A DNA stretch of 64,000 bases from the NCBI GenBank assembly GCA_036245525.1, contig BTPG01000005.1, forward strand, positions 116,098,506 through 116,162,505, written 5' to 3'. The notes beneath the pieces were generated by a model. That model did no database searches. It had not been told where the DNA came from and saw nothing but the letters and a program-made list of their open reading frames with translations. Every line of letters begins with the position of its first letter. Position 1 is the first letter of the stretch. Position numbers and translations under genes: made by a program. Of the stretch, positions 21,217 to 31,856 are shown piece by piece. Origin of the DNA: Semisulcospira habei (taxonomy: Eukaryota > Mollusca > Gastropoda > Semisulcospiridae).

Positions 21217-22462
21217 GAAAATAAACCCAAATCCAAGCAAGGGCGGGCATCCCCAGGAAAGCAGAAGCCTGGTGGAATGGAAACAGCAGGTGTACTTGAA
21301 ACTCAGGCATACAGCATGGACACACAAGAAGATCATGCAGACAGCATGGATACACAAAACAAGAGAGATGTTCTGGATAAAAATAAGAACAATTCCTGCA
21401 ACCAGATAAAATCTGCAGATTTGGCTGCAATGGAAACCCAAGCAATGGAGGATAAAGTCCCTGACACAACTGAAGAAAATCCTGATCATTTGAGCGAATT
21501 GTTTTGTACATCAACTCTAGCATTTGCTTCAGATGATGAAATGGATGCAGATGGAAAAGACAAAGTAGATGAAACAGTTCACTTTGATGACGAAACACAG
21601 GCGATTAGTGACAGTTTTCTGCCTGAGGATCCAGATGATAAGAAGCAATCTGCAGCGCGCTTTGGTGATGAAACACAGGCAATTGATGATGGCTGTACTC
21701 CTGTAAAGGAGAAGAAAAAAGGTGCTGCTGTGCATTTTGATGATGAAACTCAAGTCATTGGTGGTTTGGCAGTTGATGAGGACAAAACTCAGGCAGTGGG
21801 TGAAGAGGATGCTACACAAGCTGTCGATGGTGATGATGCAACTCAGGCTATTGATGGTGATGATGCAACTCAGGCAGTTGCAGATGATAAATCACATGCA
21901 GTCAGTGGTGATGCAACTCGGTGTATTGGTGCTGATACAGCCCACACTGGTCACCTCCCTCGATCTGCTGCATGTACCAGATCAAGAGAGGTAACCAGCG
22001 TGGATGCAACTCAGCCTATTTGTGATGATGACACACACTCCAAAAAGAAAAATTATCATGCCTCTGCCTCAGCAGAAACCGTGCCAATGCATGATACTTT
22101 GCCAGTGCAGTGTAGTGGAAGTGAAATGGTGCCAGTGGAAGAGGACAGTACATTACCAATAAGCAGCTCTGTGGCAGAAGAAAAGACTCCAATGAAAGGA
22201 AAGAAGTGCAAGATTGGTACTAGAGGACCTCATCTTGATAGAGATAAGTCTGCGATTGCATTCACAAAGTTTGGTTCCGAGGGATTTGACATTTCACGGT
22301 CTGAATCCAAAACCAATCCTGAAATAAGTGACACTTTGGACCTTGAGTGTGGTGGTGATAGTACACCTGAAATTGCAGCAGAGAAAGTGGCAAACACCAG
22401 GGACGTAGAAAAACTGGTGGGTGCTGTGGAGGAATCATCAAGTGGAACTTTTCTTCCACAAG
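21217..22462 (+). CDS. MDC1-like gene, exon c (1246 nt, TQ-repeat exon)
   Basis: Acceptor TGTTTTAG and donor AAG|GTAGAG. The exon starts on a whole codon and leaves one base over, which fits the exon at 39258. It encodes about 415 residues, strongly acidic, with at least ten TQ motifs in repeats such as VHFDDETQAI, FGDETQAIDD, EDATQAVDGDDATQAIDGDD and VDATQPI. Such SQ/TQ clusters are typical substrates of the ATM and ATR kinases. In MDC1, phospho-TQXF recruits RNF8. Here the +3 residue is usually Ile or Val, as FHA domains often prefer hydrophobic +3 residues. I infer a chromatin-bound DNA damage scaffold. An unrelated low-complexity protein remains possible. Confidence 0.65.
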
Positions 22463-22600
22463 GTAGAGTAGAGAGTTGGTTTGCTTGTAAATTGTATTGG
22501 CAGCCATTTTCTATAAGTAGTTATGAACTGTGTCAGAACTGTTAAAGGGGCACTCCTGACCTTTTTTAATGCTTCAGTTCGCAAAAAGCTTTTACTGGGA

Positions 22601-22987
22601 GTCCCCACCCGGGTCTGCCCTGGGGGACTTGGGTGGGGTTAACTACTTTTTAGTTCCCAGGGTCACCCTGGTCAGCCCCACAGGGTGGGTTTTCCCCTCT
22701 ATTCTGGGGCATGTGTTTCTGTCTATGCTTGGTCCATTCACCTGTATTTTCCTTTTTAAACTCTCTCTACTGTCTGTGCTGACTGTAGCTCTTGATATTG
22801 GATGTGTGTTGCTAAATGGTCTTAGCTTTATATAGGCCTCATGTCATAGGTTTATTTAACATATTGGACCAGCTGGCGACATACATTCAATATTCTGTTT
22901 AGTTTTTTTTTTCACAAGCAGTGCAGGCACATCCTGAGAAAGTCTTGTTGCTGTCGGGACGTTAAGCAATGTACAATCAATCAATCA
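22601..22987 (+). mobile_element. SINE-like or truncated LINE repeat, copy 1
   Basis: Flanked by TTTTACTGGGA at 22590-22600 and 22988-22998, a target-site duplication. It starts near GGGTCTGCCCTGGGGGACTT and ends ...GTCGGGACGTTAAGCAATGT and then an (AATC)n tail. A second copy lies at 53674-54058. An (AATC)n tail after a GACGTTAA motif is common in CR1/L2-type LINE 3' ends and SINEs that borrow them. No coding capacity. Confidence 0.72.
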
Positions 22988-23349
22988 TTTTACTGGGATT
23001 CAGTATACACACCCACTTAGACACTGACCACCCAAATACTTTCTTTCGTCCGTTCAAAGTGAAAAGAGGCCACCGGAATCTTGTGACTGAACGCATTAAA
23101 AGATTGCTTCTGATAGGCGATGGTAGCTGACGTCATAACTATTCTATACGACCTTAGGTCATCTGCATAATTATAACCAATCAGAGACAAGATGGCGGAT
23201 GAACCAGTGAAGAATAAAAAAGTATCAGTCGACTCGCACTGGCCAACAATGACAGACTCGGAATTAAAGAGAAGAAAGAGGAAGAGAGACACCTAAGTAG
23301 AATTGACATCGGACAAGGGAATATAGAGCTTGGCTTGACCGCCCATCCG

Positions 23350-24330
23350 GAATTTTTTGCATTCCTGCTATGTGAATCAGTAAGTAATCTACGGTCTTTG
23401 TCGATCTTCCTATAGTTCCACGAGAGCTAGTGATTTTCAGAATTCATGATCTTCAGTAAACTTTATCTCTTACTGATTTTGCAAGATTTTAAACCTGTTT
23501 TATCATAAAGTTACGAGCTAGTTATCAGATTTTATGCTCCAAGGATCTGAAAACTATGGTGTGTGTCAAAATTGCGGTAGTCGCTGGTCGTGACACGTTT
23601 TTGTCTGTGCCGCGCTCTTTCATTCACTCTATTCACAGAGGTAGTGTTTCTGCTGCGATGGTGCATTTGTCGTTTCCAGAGATGCTCTCAGTTACGTAGA
23701 CTTCGATGTGTGAGATGTGAAATTGCAGTGCAGAAAGTGAGTATAAATACCACTGTTTTGTTTTGTGTTTCCGAGGGATAAAGGATCAAAGTCAAACTAG
23801 GCACCGTGGACGCTGGCTCAGTCGCTTGGTGTGGAGACTGAGTCGAACAAGCCACGTTCCCAGCCATGCACTGACGACTGAAACAGCACGGTCGTTACTA
23901 GTAGCGGGTCAAGCGGAACGCACATTGTGATTTTGACAGCATAGTGAGTATGGAAGGTTTATTCTACATGTTTGTGGAAAATTATGTCAAAGGGTTGCCG
24001 GAGAACATCAGTACACGTGTACACTGACACGTGTGTTCACCACACGGCTGATGACCTTGATCGTGACCTGCAGTATTGACCTGGTTCTTCCTTGTGACGT
24101 AGGCTAGTAAATATGCACATATTCAAAATGAGGCCGATGCAGATGATAATCTGCGCTCTCGGGTACAAAAACAACACACCCTCCAAACGATGAATTTCGA
24201 CATTTGGCATTGTATTTACATCATAAAGGTCTAAGTTAGTACACAAAGGACCCATGCATAATACTGTCAGCAGTATCTGTTGCAGACAGTTTTCTGACTG
24301 TGTTGAGATGCTTGATCCTGGGGAAAATAA
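23350..24330. other. Non-coding arm sequence of the foldback element
   Basis: No gene seen. Includes a near-palindromic ACACGTGTACACTGACACGT stretch (24013) and a TGTTGAGATGCTTGATCCTG block, mirrored at 37998-38040. AT-rich with no long open frame. Confidence 0.6.
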
Positions 24331-24332
24331 CT

Positions 24333-24515
24333 TTAACCCCTTCGTTGCCAGTGGATGCAGCTTGTGTTTTTGAAATCATTGTCAATTCAATATCAGAGTT
24401 CCTCAGCAGTCAAAGGGACATAATTTTATACAAAGTGGTTTTAACAAGACGCATAGATCCTCATAAACCCCTGCAGCAGCGATGGCTTATGAGGATGTGA
24501 CCTCTTGCAGTTGGG
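24333..24515. repeat. Dispersed repeat with 'CCCCTGCAG' hairpin, best copy
   Basis: Begins TTAACCCCTTCGTTGCCAG. The hairpin at 24451-24497 pairs CATAGATCCTCATAAACCCC with GGCTTATGAGGATGTGA-type sequence around TGCAG, and is followed by CCTCTTGCAG. Its blocks match 5888-6040 in order. It lies at the inner end of the left foldback arm. Confidence 0.68.
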
Positions 24516-24559
24516 TCTTCAGTCTTTTATCGGCAGTGATAACTGATAAGGTCAAGATA

Positions 24560-24871
24560 TAACTTACTTGTCCAACCGATATCTTTGAAATGCAATTTTT
24601 GGCTCATGTGCGAGGCAAAAGTGAGTATGTTCTGGGCCAGTGGTCGTCCGTCTGCTGTCCGCTATCATCCATGGTAAACTTTAATGTTGGCATTTTCTCG
24701 AAGACTATTCAAGCTACAGTCTTCAAACTTGGCCCAAGGATACTTTGTGGCAAGACCTTACTATACATACCAATTTCAGTGACCTCTCACAAAGGTCAAG
24801 GTCACAGGAGATTAAGAAATATATCAAAAATAGCTATTTTTGGACATAATTTTTTTTTCTTCAAATACTAT
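24560..24871. repeat. 165-bp satellite, left remnant
   Basis: Contains 'ACTATTCAAGCTACAGTCTT', 'CAAACTTGGCCCAAGGATA', 'AAGGTCAAGGTCACAGGAG' and 'TCAAATACTAT', the same blocks that repeat at 36949-37560. It stops at 24871 where the LTR element begins, and resumes at 36949. Confidence 0.75.
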
Positions 24872-25583
24872 TGTGATGAAGCTCTATGCTCGTGCATAGT
24901 GCTCATACATTAGGGTTAGTACGGTACGGTTTTTGTTAACGGTTTGTTTGTGCCGATAGTCCGGGTGGCATGAGGCTCCACGTGAAATCTGTAAGACGTG
25001 GTTAGCATGGAGTTTTAGTGAGTACTGTTATAGTGAGTTCTAGGCAAAAGTTCAGTCGGGCAGAGCAGTAGATCGGTAGTACAGGCTGTCTTGTTGTATG
25101 AAACGGATGTGTTTGAGGTACCTAGCCTGTATTCCAAGACTCTGAAGCCTAGAATTCAGGTATGTTTCTATATATGTAGTATTGATAGTTGCTTAGTTAA
25201 AGACAGTATGCGTTGCTAAGAGTAATTTGCTTGTATAGTGTTGACCGGTTTGGTTTAGTTATATGTTGGTTTAGAATTCAGTGAAGTAACCGGTGTTTTT
25301 GTATACAGTTGTTTACCGTGATAGATAACTAAAGGAATGTGAGGTGTGTATGTCTAAGCCGCTATGAAGATAGTACGTGGTTGGTTAAGCATAATCTTTT
25401 CCAGTGTATAGAGTAGTGTATAGCAAGAGTGTTAGGCTATAATCTGTTTCAAGATAGTGACAGATATGGGGGTGTTACGGAAGTAGACAGTTTATGAAGC
25501 ACGTGTGTGTGTGTGAATGAACGTGTGAGTTATTTGTATCAGCCAGGTTACGTGATGTTTCTCATTGATCCAATATGTTGTGT

Positions 25584-28500
25584 GTTTAGCAAGTGTTACT
25601 TACTTACTTACGCCCATCACCCCCCCTGGGGCATAGGCCGCCGACAAGGTCCCTCCAGCCGTCTCTGTCCTGGGCGAGTCTCTCCAGCTGTCCCCAGGTG
25701 TGGCCCATCTTCTTGGCATCTGTCTCCAGGTCACGTCGCCAGGTGTTTCGTGGCCGACCTCTCTTCCTTTTTCCCTGTGGGTTCCATCTTAGGGCTTGCT
25801 TTGTGGTGTTGGTTGCTGGCTTGCGTAGTGTGTGACCTATCCATCTCCAGCGGCGTTGTTGAAGCTCCACTTCTGCAGGCTTCTGCTTTGTCCGCTGCCA
25901 CAATTCCTCATTGCTGATTTTGTCCGGCCAGCGTATCCCGAGGAGCCTTCTCAGACTGTTGTTGATGAACGTCTGTATTTTCTTGGTGGTCAACACTGTG
26001 GTCCTCCAGGTCTCTGCTCCATAGAGGAGTACTGGTTTCACATTGGTGGTGAACAGTCGGATCTTGGTGTTGACTGACAGATCTCTTGAAGTCCAGACGT
26101 TCTTTAGCTGGAGAAATGCTGCCCTGGCCTTGCCTATCCTGGTCTTCACATCAGCATCCGTCCCCCCCTTCTTGTCGACTATGCTGCCGAGGTAGGTGAA
26201 GCTCTCCACCTCTTCTAGTGCCTCGCCTTCCAGTGTGATGGGCGTTCCACTGGCAGCGTTGACTTTCAGCACCTTGCTCTTTCCACGGTGGATGTTCAGG
26301 CCTAGCCTTGCGGAGTTCACTGCCACTGCGTTTGTCTTTTCTTGCATCTGTTGTTGGGTGTGCGAGAGCAGGGCTAGGTCATCTGCAAAGTCCAGGTCGT
26401 CCAGTTGGGTCCAAAGTGTCCATTGGATGCCATTTCGCTTCTGTGCTGTGAATGTCGTCATGACCCAGTCGATGGCCAGAAGGAACAGGAACGGTGACAG
26501 CAAACACCCCTGTCTCACCCCTGTCCGGACTTGGAAGGCGTGAGTGAGCTGGTTTCCACAGATCACTCTGCAGGTCAGTCCCTCGTAGGAGTTCCTGATG
26601 ATGTTGGTGAGCTTTTCAGGTACTCCATAGTGTCTCAGCAACTTCCACAAGGTGGCTCTGTTGACACTGTCGAAGGCCTTCTCGTAATCAAGGAAGTTGA
26701 TGTAGAGGGACGAGTTCCACTCTAGCGACTGTTCCAGGATGATTCGCAGCGTGGCGATCTGGTCAGTGCATGATCGGTCCTTGCGAAAGCCCGCCTGTTG
26801 ATCTCGAAGTTGGGGGTCCACTGTGTCCTTCATCCTGTTGAGTAGGATCCTGCTGAAGACCTTGCCTGGGACAGACAGTAGGGTGATTCCTCTATAGTTG
26901 GCACAGTTGCTAAGGTCTCCATTTTTTGGCAGCTTGACCAGGTAACCCTCCTTCCACTCTGCTGGCACTTGTTCTCTCTGCCAGATTTTCCTGAAGAGGG
27001 GGTGGAGCATCTCGATTGTGGTTTCAGTATCTGCCTTTAGCGCTTCTGCCGGTATACTGTCGGGTCCGGCTGCCTTGCCCGACTTGAGCTGTTTGATGGC
27101 TTTCCGGATCTCCTCCTTGGTGGGCTCGCTACAGTCTATCGGCAAGTCTCTCTTGGCTACCTGAATGTCTGGTGGGTCTTGTGGAGCTGGTCTATTTAAG
27201 AGCTCCTCAAAGTGCTCCTTCCATCTGTTCTTCTGTCCCTCCTCTCCTTGGATGGCTCTTCCCTGTTTATCCTTTACTGGCCTCTCTGGCTTGGCAAACT
27301 TCCCTGAAAGCTTTTTTGTGGTGTTGTAGAGCTCTTTCATGTTTCCATGTCGGGCTGCCTCCTCTGCTTCTTGTGCCAGTGACTCTACAAAATTTCTCTT
27401 GTCTGCCTTGATGCTATTCTTTACTATTTTGTTGGCTGTTGTGTATGCCTCCTGAGCGCGGGCCTTCTCTGTTCTTGTGCGGCTGTTGTTTACTTCTGCT
27501 TTCTTCTTCTTTCTATCTACTACTTTCTCGAGTGTCATTGGTGTTATCCACTCTTTGTGAGTGTGCTTCCTGTAGCCCAACACCTCCTTGCATGCTGCAG
27601 TTACTGCGTCTCTCACCCCTCTCCACTGCTCGTCAATGGTTCCTTCGTCCAGAAGCTCTTGGAGAACCTGGAACCTGTTGGAGAGGGCGAGTCTGTACTC
27701 CTCATGCTTGCCTGAATCTTTCAGCAGCGTAGTGTTGAACCTCTGGCGCTGACAGGTCTCGCCGGTCCAGTTCCTCTTCAGCTTCAGTTTCATTCTGGCA
27801 ACAACCAGGTGGTGGTCTGAAGCAACGTCGGCTCCTCTCTTCGCTCGGACGTCCTGGAGAGATCTTCGGAACCTTCTCGAGATGCACACGTGGTCGATCT
27901 GATTCTCGGTTAAATGGTCCGGTGATACCCATGTCGCCTTGTGGATGCGCTTGTGCGGGAAGACTGTGCCACCTATGACAAGGTTGCTTATGGCGCATAG
28001 GTCTGCAAATCTCTCTCCGTTATCGTTCATTACTCCCAAACCCTGCTGCCCCATAACCTCCTCGAAGCCCCTGTTATCGCTGCCGACCTTGGCGTTGAAA
28101 TCGCCCATGATGATGTTGAAATCTCTTCTAGAGAGGGTTCTAACGATGGTCTGCAGTCTGTTATAAAACTGGTCTTTGGTCTCGTCATCGCTGTCGTTGG
28201 TTGGGGCATAGCACTGGATGATGTTCATGCTAATCCTCTTCTGCTGTGTTCTGAACGAGGCTGTGATGATGCGTGGGCCATGGGCTTCCCACCCGATGAG
28301 AGCACTCTGCGCAGTTTTGGAGAGCATGAGAGCCACTCCCTCTGTGTGTGGTGCATTGTTCTCCTCATGGCCGGAAAACAGCAGCCTCTCTCCTGTGGTC
28401 AGTCTCTTCTGTCCGCTGCCCGTCCATCTGGCCTCACTGATGCCAAGGACGTCGAGACGGAAGTTCCTCATCTCCACTGCCACCTGAGCTGTTTTCCCTG

Positions 28501-28785
28501 CTTCGTACATGGTCTTCACATTCCATGTTCCGATGTTGATGGTTGCCCTGGTCGAAAGGATGGTAGTCTGCTGAGTGGCTTCCTTTCGGCTTTCACCACC
28601 CCGCGTCATAAATCCTCCAGCTGAAGGTCCATCCTCTCCCAGGGCCGAGTCAGTTGTTGGTTTTCTTGTTGGCGTTTCTGTAGCAATGTGTGTTTTTATG
28701 GGGTGGGGCAGCTAACCCCACGCCCAACCCTCCTCCTTTCACATCCGGGCTTGGGACCGGCCATGGCGGAGTTTAGCAAGTGTTA
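25584..28785 (-). mobile_element. RTE-type LINE inserted in LTR 1, full-length
   Basis: The 15-bp target duplication GTTTAGCAAGTGTTA is at 25584-25598 and 28771-28785. The element proper is 25599-28770 on the minus strand, 3172 bp. It ends in a short (TAAG)n tail placed directly after the stop codon, so there is almost no 3' untranslated region. A 5' leader of about 160 bp precedes the ORF. The complete length and open ORF suggest a recent insertion. Confidence 0.88.
25604..28609 (-). CDS. Endonuclease-reverse transcriptase of an RTE-type LINE (1001 aa, intact)
   Basis: A single open frame encodes an apurinic-type endonuclease and a reverse transcriptase, which nick target DNA and copy the LINE RNA in the nucleus. 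The endonuclease shows [10 protein letters not shown] near residue 25, GDFNAKVG near 168 and SDHHLVV near 263. The RT shows [35 protein letters not shown] and the catalytic DFADDLALL near 740. The C-terminus reads [12 protein letters not shown] and ends [11 protein letters not shown]. Proteins of this layout are often annotated 'craniofacial development protein 2-like', a name derived from BovB/RTE. No stop or frameshift is present, so it could be active. Confidence 0.9.
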   Translation of the reverse strand: MTRGGESRKEATQQTTILSTRATINIGTWNVKTMYEAGKTAQVAVEMRNFRLDVLGISEARWTGSGQKRLTTGERLLFSGHEENNAPHTEGVALMLSKTAQSALIGWEAHGPRIITASFRTQQKRISMNIIQCYAPTNDSDDETKDQFYNRLQTIVRTLSRRDFNIIMGDFNAKVGSDNRGFEEVMGQQGLGVMNDNGERFADLCAISNLVIGGTVFPHKRIHKATWVSPDHLTENQIDHVCISRRFRRSLQDVRAKRGADVASDHHLVVARMKLKLKRNWTGETCQRQRFNTTLLKDSGKHEEYRLALSNRFQVLQELLDEGTIDEQWRGVRDAVTAACKEVLGYRKHTHKEWITPMTLEKVVDRKKKKAEVNNSRTRTEKARAQEAYTTANKIVKNSIKADKRNFVESLAQEAEEAARHGNMKELYNTTKKLSGKFAKPERPVKDKQGRAIQGEEGQKNRWKEHFEELLNRPAPQDPPDIQVAKRDLPIDCSEPTKEEIRKAIKQLKSGKAAGPDSIPAEALKADTETTIEMLHPLFRKIWQREQVPAEWKEGYLVKLPKNGDLSNCANYRGITLLSVPGKVFSRILLNRMKDTVDPQLRDQQAGFRKDRSCTDQIATLRIILEQSLEWNSSLYINFLDYEKAFDSVNRATLWKLLRHYGVPEKLTNIIRNSYEGLTCRVICGNQLTHAFQVRTGVRQGCLLSPFLFLLAIDWVMTTFTAQKRNGIQWTLWTQLDDLDFADDLALLSHTQQQMQEKTNAVAVNSARLGLNIHRGKSKVLKVNAASGTPITLEGEALEEVESFTYLGSIVDKKGGTDADVKTRIGKARAAFLQLKNVWTSRDLSVNTKIRLFTTNVKPVLLYGAETWRTTVLTTKKIQTFINNSLRRLLGIRWPDKISNEELWQRTKQKPAEVELQQRRWRWIGHTLRKPATNTTKQALRWNPQGKRKRGRPRNTWRRDLETDAKKMGHTWGQLERLAQDRDGWRDLVGGLCPRGGDGRK

Positions 28786-29348
28786 TGTTGGGACTTTTGT
28801 TGTCGTATTCAGAGTGCTTGTAAAGAGGGAGTGACGGACGCCGAGACGTCGAGTCACCAGACCTAACGTGAGGTCATCACCTCTCCAGCTCGTCACTCAG
28901 GGAGTGAAGCGACCGGGACCAAGACACCCGAGTCAAAGCGAGAACTGCGCTACAGTACGAGTACGAGGACATCCGGGCCAAAGAGACAGGATGGCAGGAA
29001 GAAGCGTACAACAAAGGACTTTCACGCCTAGACATGAGAAGGACCAACATAACCAGGCAATAACATCAAACAGGTTGGAGACAGTGTGAGACTAAAGCCT
29101 AGCCTGGCCGAGATAGTGTGTGATGTGTATGTGATGTGGATGCTGGGTGTGGGGAAAGGAGTGATGTATATAGCTTGATAGTTGTGAGCGTTTTTTCGTA
29201 TATTTATCTTGTATAAAAGTCACTTTAGAAAGGGAGCCCGTGTGTTTGTTTTACCGCATGAATGCGCCCGTCTGAGTCAGTGGCGGTGTATGCGTCTGTT
29301 GCGTGAGAGTCTGTGCGTACGACTGGGGGCAAGTCTGCGTGCGTTACA

Positions 29349-31856
29349 GTGGTGACCCTGTTTTAGCGGTATTTTAGAGTAGTGCGGGCGATAGTTGGGT
29401 AGTGGACTTAAAGTTTCTGTATTGCTAGGTGCGTGTTAGGTTGTTGATATTTTTGCCATTTATTTGAATTTTTACGTTTTCAAGTTTTGGGAAGTTGTTG
29501 TTGTGACAAATATGGAGGTAGACCCGGTAGAGGGGTACATTAAGCAAGGTGAAAGGTTAGGACTTAAGGATGAGAAACTTTTTGACTATGTGGAGAAATG
29601 TAAAGATAGGGAGGATAGGGCGAGAGAAAGAGAAGTTCAGAAAGCATTAAAGGAGAAAGAGTTAGAAGCTCAGAGAGAGAGAGAAGAGCAAGAAAGAGTC
29701 TTAAAGGAGAAAGAGTTAGATGCTCAGAGAGAAAGAGAAGAGAGAGTGCTTAAGAAAGAGGAACTGGAAGTTCAGAAAGCATTAAAGGAGAAAGAGTTAG
29801 AAGCTCAGAGAGAGCGAGAAGAGAAAGAAAGAGTCTTAAAGGAGAAAGAGTTAGAAGTACAGAGAGAGAGAGAAGAGAAAGAAAGAGTCTTAAAGGAGAA
29901 AGAGAAGTACAGAGAGAAGAGAGAGCGTTTCAGAGAGAGAAGGATGAGAAGTCTCTAGCGTTTCAGAGAGAGAAGGACGAGAGGGAACATGCATTAAGAG
30001 AGAAGGAACTAGACTATCAGAGAGAAGAAAAGGAGAGGGATAGAGAGATGCAACTACAGTTAGCTCGGGATGCGGGGTCTAGAGCAGATAGTGATTCAGT
30101 AGGCCGGGGCATACAGAATTTTCCTAGACTGCCGATGTTTAAAGAGTCTGTGGACTCTATTGACGCATTTTTGTGTCGTTTCGAGTCTCATGCGCAGGTG
30201 TTGAGTTGGCCTCCTGCCAACTGGCCTGTTTTGCTTTCGTCTGTGCTTGAGGGTCAGGCCTTGAGTTTTTACCATAGCTTAAACATTTCGGGGAACATAG
30301 ATTACGAGACTTTGAAGGAGTGTCTCTTACAGCAGTTTCAGTGTAATGCGGAGGGTTTTAGAGAACGCTTGAGAGCTTGTCGGCCAGAGACAGGAGAATC
30401 GTTTGTGTCTTTTGGCAAACGGTTGTCCCATTTGCTCGTACGTTGGGTCGAATTGTCAAAGATTGACCACACGTACGAAGCATTGTTCGATCTCATGTTG
30501 GCTGAACAGTTCTTTGGTAGCGTTTCCAAGGATCTAGCGGTATTCTTGAGGGAGCGTAACCTCAAGACTACGGACGAGTTAGTACAAAACGCAGAGGCTT
30601 TTCGGATGGCGCATCCTATGAAAAACCTCGCGTGTAGGACTGAGACACCGCCAGTCGGGTTGGTCGCTGCTAACACGACTGGGGGATATCGGGGCGTCAA
30701 TAGCTTACGTGGAGCCCATCTGGTTAACGGTAAAGGTACTTTGCGTTTTTGACGCGGTGATAGAGGCAACGGCAGTGGCGTTCGCGATCCTTACGCACGA
30801 GCAGAGAAATCTGGGCGTGGGTACGGTCGTGGTCGTATGGCTAATTCGGACACTCGGTGTTTTGCGTGTCACGAGTACGGTCATTTCGCTCGTAGCTGTC
30901 CTAGCGGTCGTTCGGACGCTCAGCATTTCGCGTATCAGGGGAATGGCCATCTGGCTCATCAATGTCCTAACAGTACTGGTATGGTAGCGGAGACGGAGCG
31001 GCCCATTCACGTGGCCAGTTTTGCTGTCCCAGTCGGGGAGGTACCACAGCTGGGCGCAGGGTGTTCAGCTGACGGTGGTGGTTGCCTATCGCTGGTGGAC
31101 GGGGTTGTAAACGGATGTCTTGCTTCTGTTCTCCGTGACTCAGGTACAACGACCGCGGGGGTCAGACGTAGCCTAGTTAGGGAGGATCAGTACACGGGGG
31201 AGACCCAGAGGGTAATTTCGTTCGGAGGAAAGGTAGAAGTTTTTCCTTTGGCGAAGATAGAAGTTGACACGGAGTTTTTCACAGGTGATCTAATTTCTTG
31301 TGTTATCGACGAGCCGGTAGTGGATTTAGTTCTGGGTAACATGAAGGGTGTGCAGCCAGTCATCGCTAAAGTTGGAGTGATGAAGCGAGCTCACGATCCT
31401 CACGGTGTAGTCGCATCAGTCGCAACGAGAGCTCAGAGCAAGCGTGCTCGTGAGCAGAGAGATCGTGTTATTTCCGTCCAGAATCAGGGGATCGGTCAGC
31501 GGGTGTGGCCCAATAGTCGGGTTGGTCTGAGACGGCATAGCTCTGTTGCGGACAGAAATGCCGCTCAGCACCCAATATATAGGTAGGTCAGAGATTGGAG
31601 TCTCGCGATTGTATGGATTGTGTGTGGGCAGTCGTTGGATCGTTTTCATTTCTGGAGGTTTTTAGCGCGTAAGTTCTGTTTTAGCTTTCGCTGTGCGATC
31701 TGAGGGTGTGCGTTGAGGCGTAAGGCTGTAATATTTTTGCTTTCTTGTATTCTAGATAGTAAAAGTTAGTCCTTTCCTGTTTTAGGATAGTGTAGTACGT
31801 CGAGTAGTCTTAAAAAGAAACTCGGTCGTTTCTTTTTTTCCTGAGGAAGGGGGAAT
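29349..31856 (+). mobile_element. Internal region 1 of the Gag-protease LTR element
   Basis: TGGTGACCC at 29350-29358 is a likely primer-binding site, and GAGGAAGGGGGAAT ending at 31856 is the polypurine tract. Only gag and protease sequence lies between them. From the protease end (31586) to LTR 2 there are 270 bp without an open frame. Confidence 0.8.
29512..31586 (+). pseudogene. Gag-protease copy 1 (frameshift plus nonsense)
   Basis: Starts MEVDPVEGYIKQGERLGLKD, followed by a highly charged coiled-coil region of about 120 residues made of REKE-type repeats. A frameshift near 29905, shared with copy 2, ends this frame at 29958. The Gag core continues in another frame from about 29905 (NFPRLPMFKESVDSIDAFLC, then LEGQALSFYHSLN). 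A TGA at 30750-30752, CGA in copy 2, interrupts it. After that come the zinc knuckle CFACHEYGHFARSC and a retropepsin-like block with LRDSGTTTAGVRRSLV and VVDLVLGNM. Gag packages element RNA and the protease cuts Gag. Broken copy. Confidence 0.82.

Larger units (their letters stand above)
22546..24332. repeat. Left inverted arm of the foldback element
   Basis: Read backwards it matches 37997-39217: for example CCTTAGGTCATCTGCATAAT (23151), ACAAGATGGCGGATGAACCA (23188) and TTGATCCTGGGGAAAATAAC (24311) all have their complements in the right arm. Differences are scattered, so the arms are old or have not been converted. The arm is longer than its partner mainly because of the insert at 22601-22987. 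Confidence 0.75.
24872..29348 (+). repeat. LTR 1 (interrupted by a LINE)
   Basis: Matches LTR 2 and LTR 3 on both sides of the LINE at 25599-28770. By eye it has about twenty substitutions against LTR 2, more than LTR 2 has against LTR 3. Many of these read C to T or G to A. Confidence 0.85.

Noticed and set aside
31587..31856. Possible env or pol gene between protease and LTR
   Set aside because: Only about 270 bp without an open frame in either copy; no RT, integrase or envelope motif.
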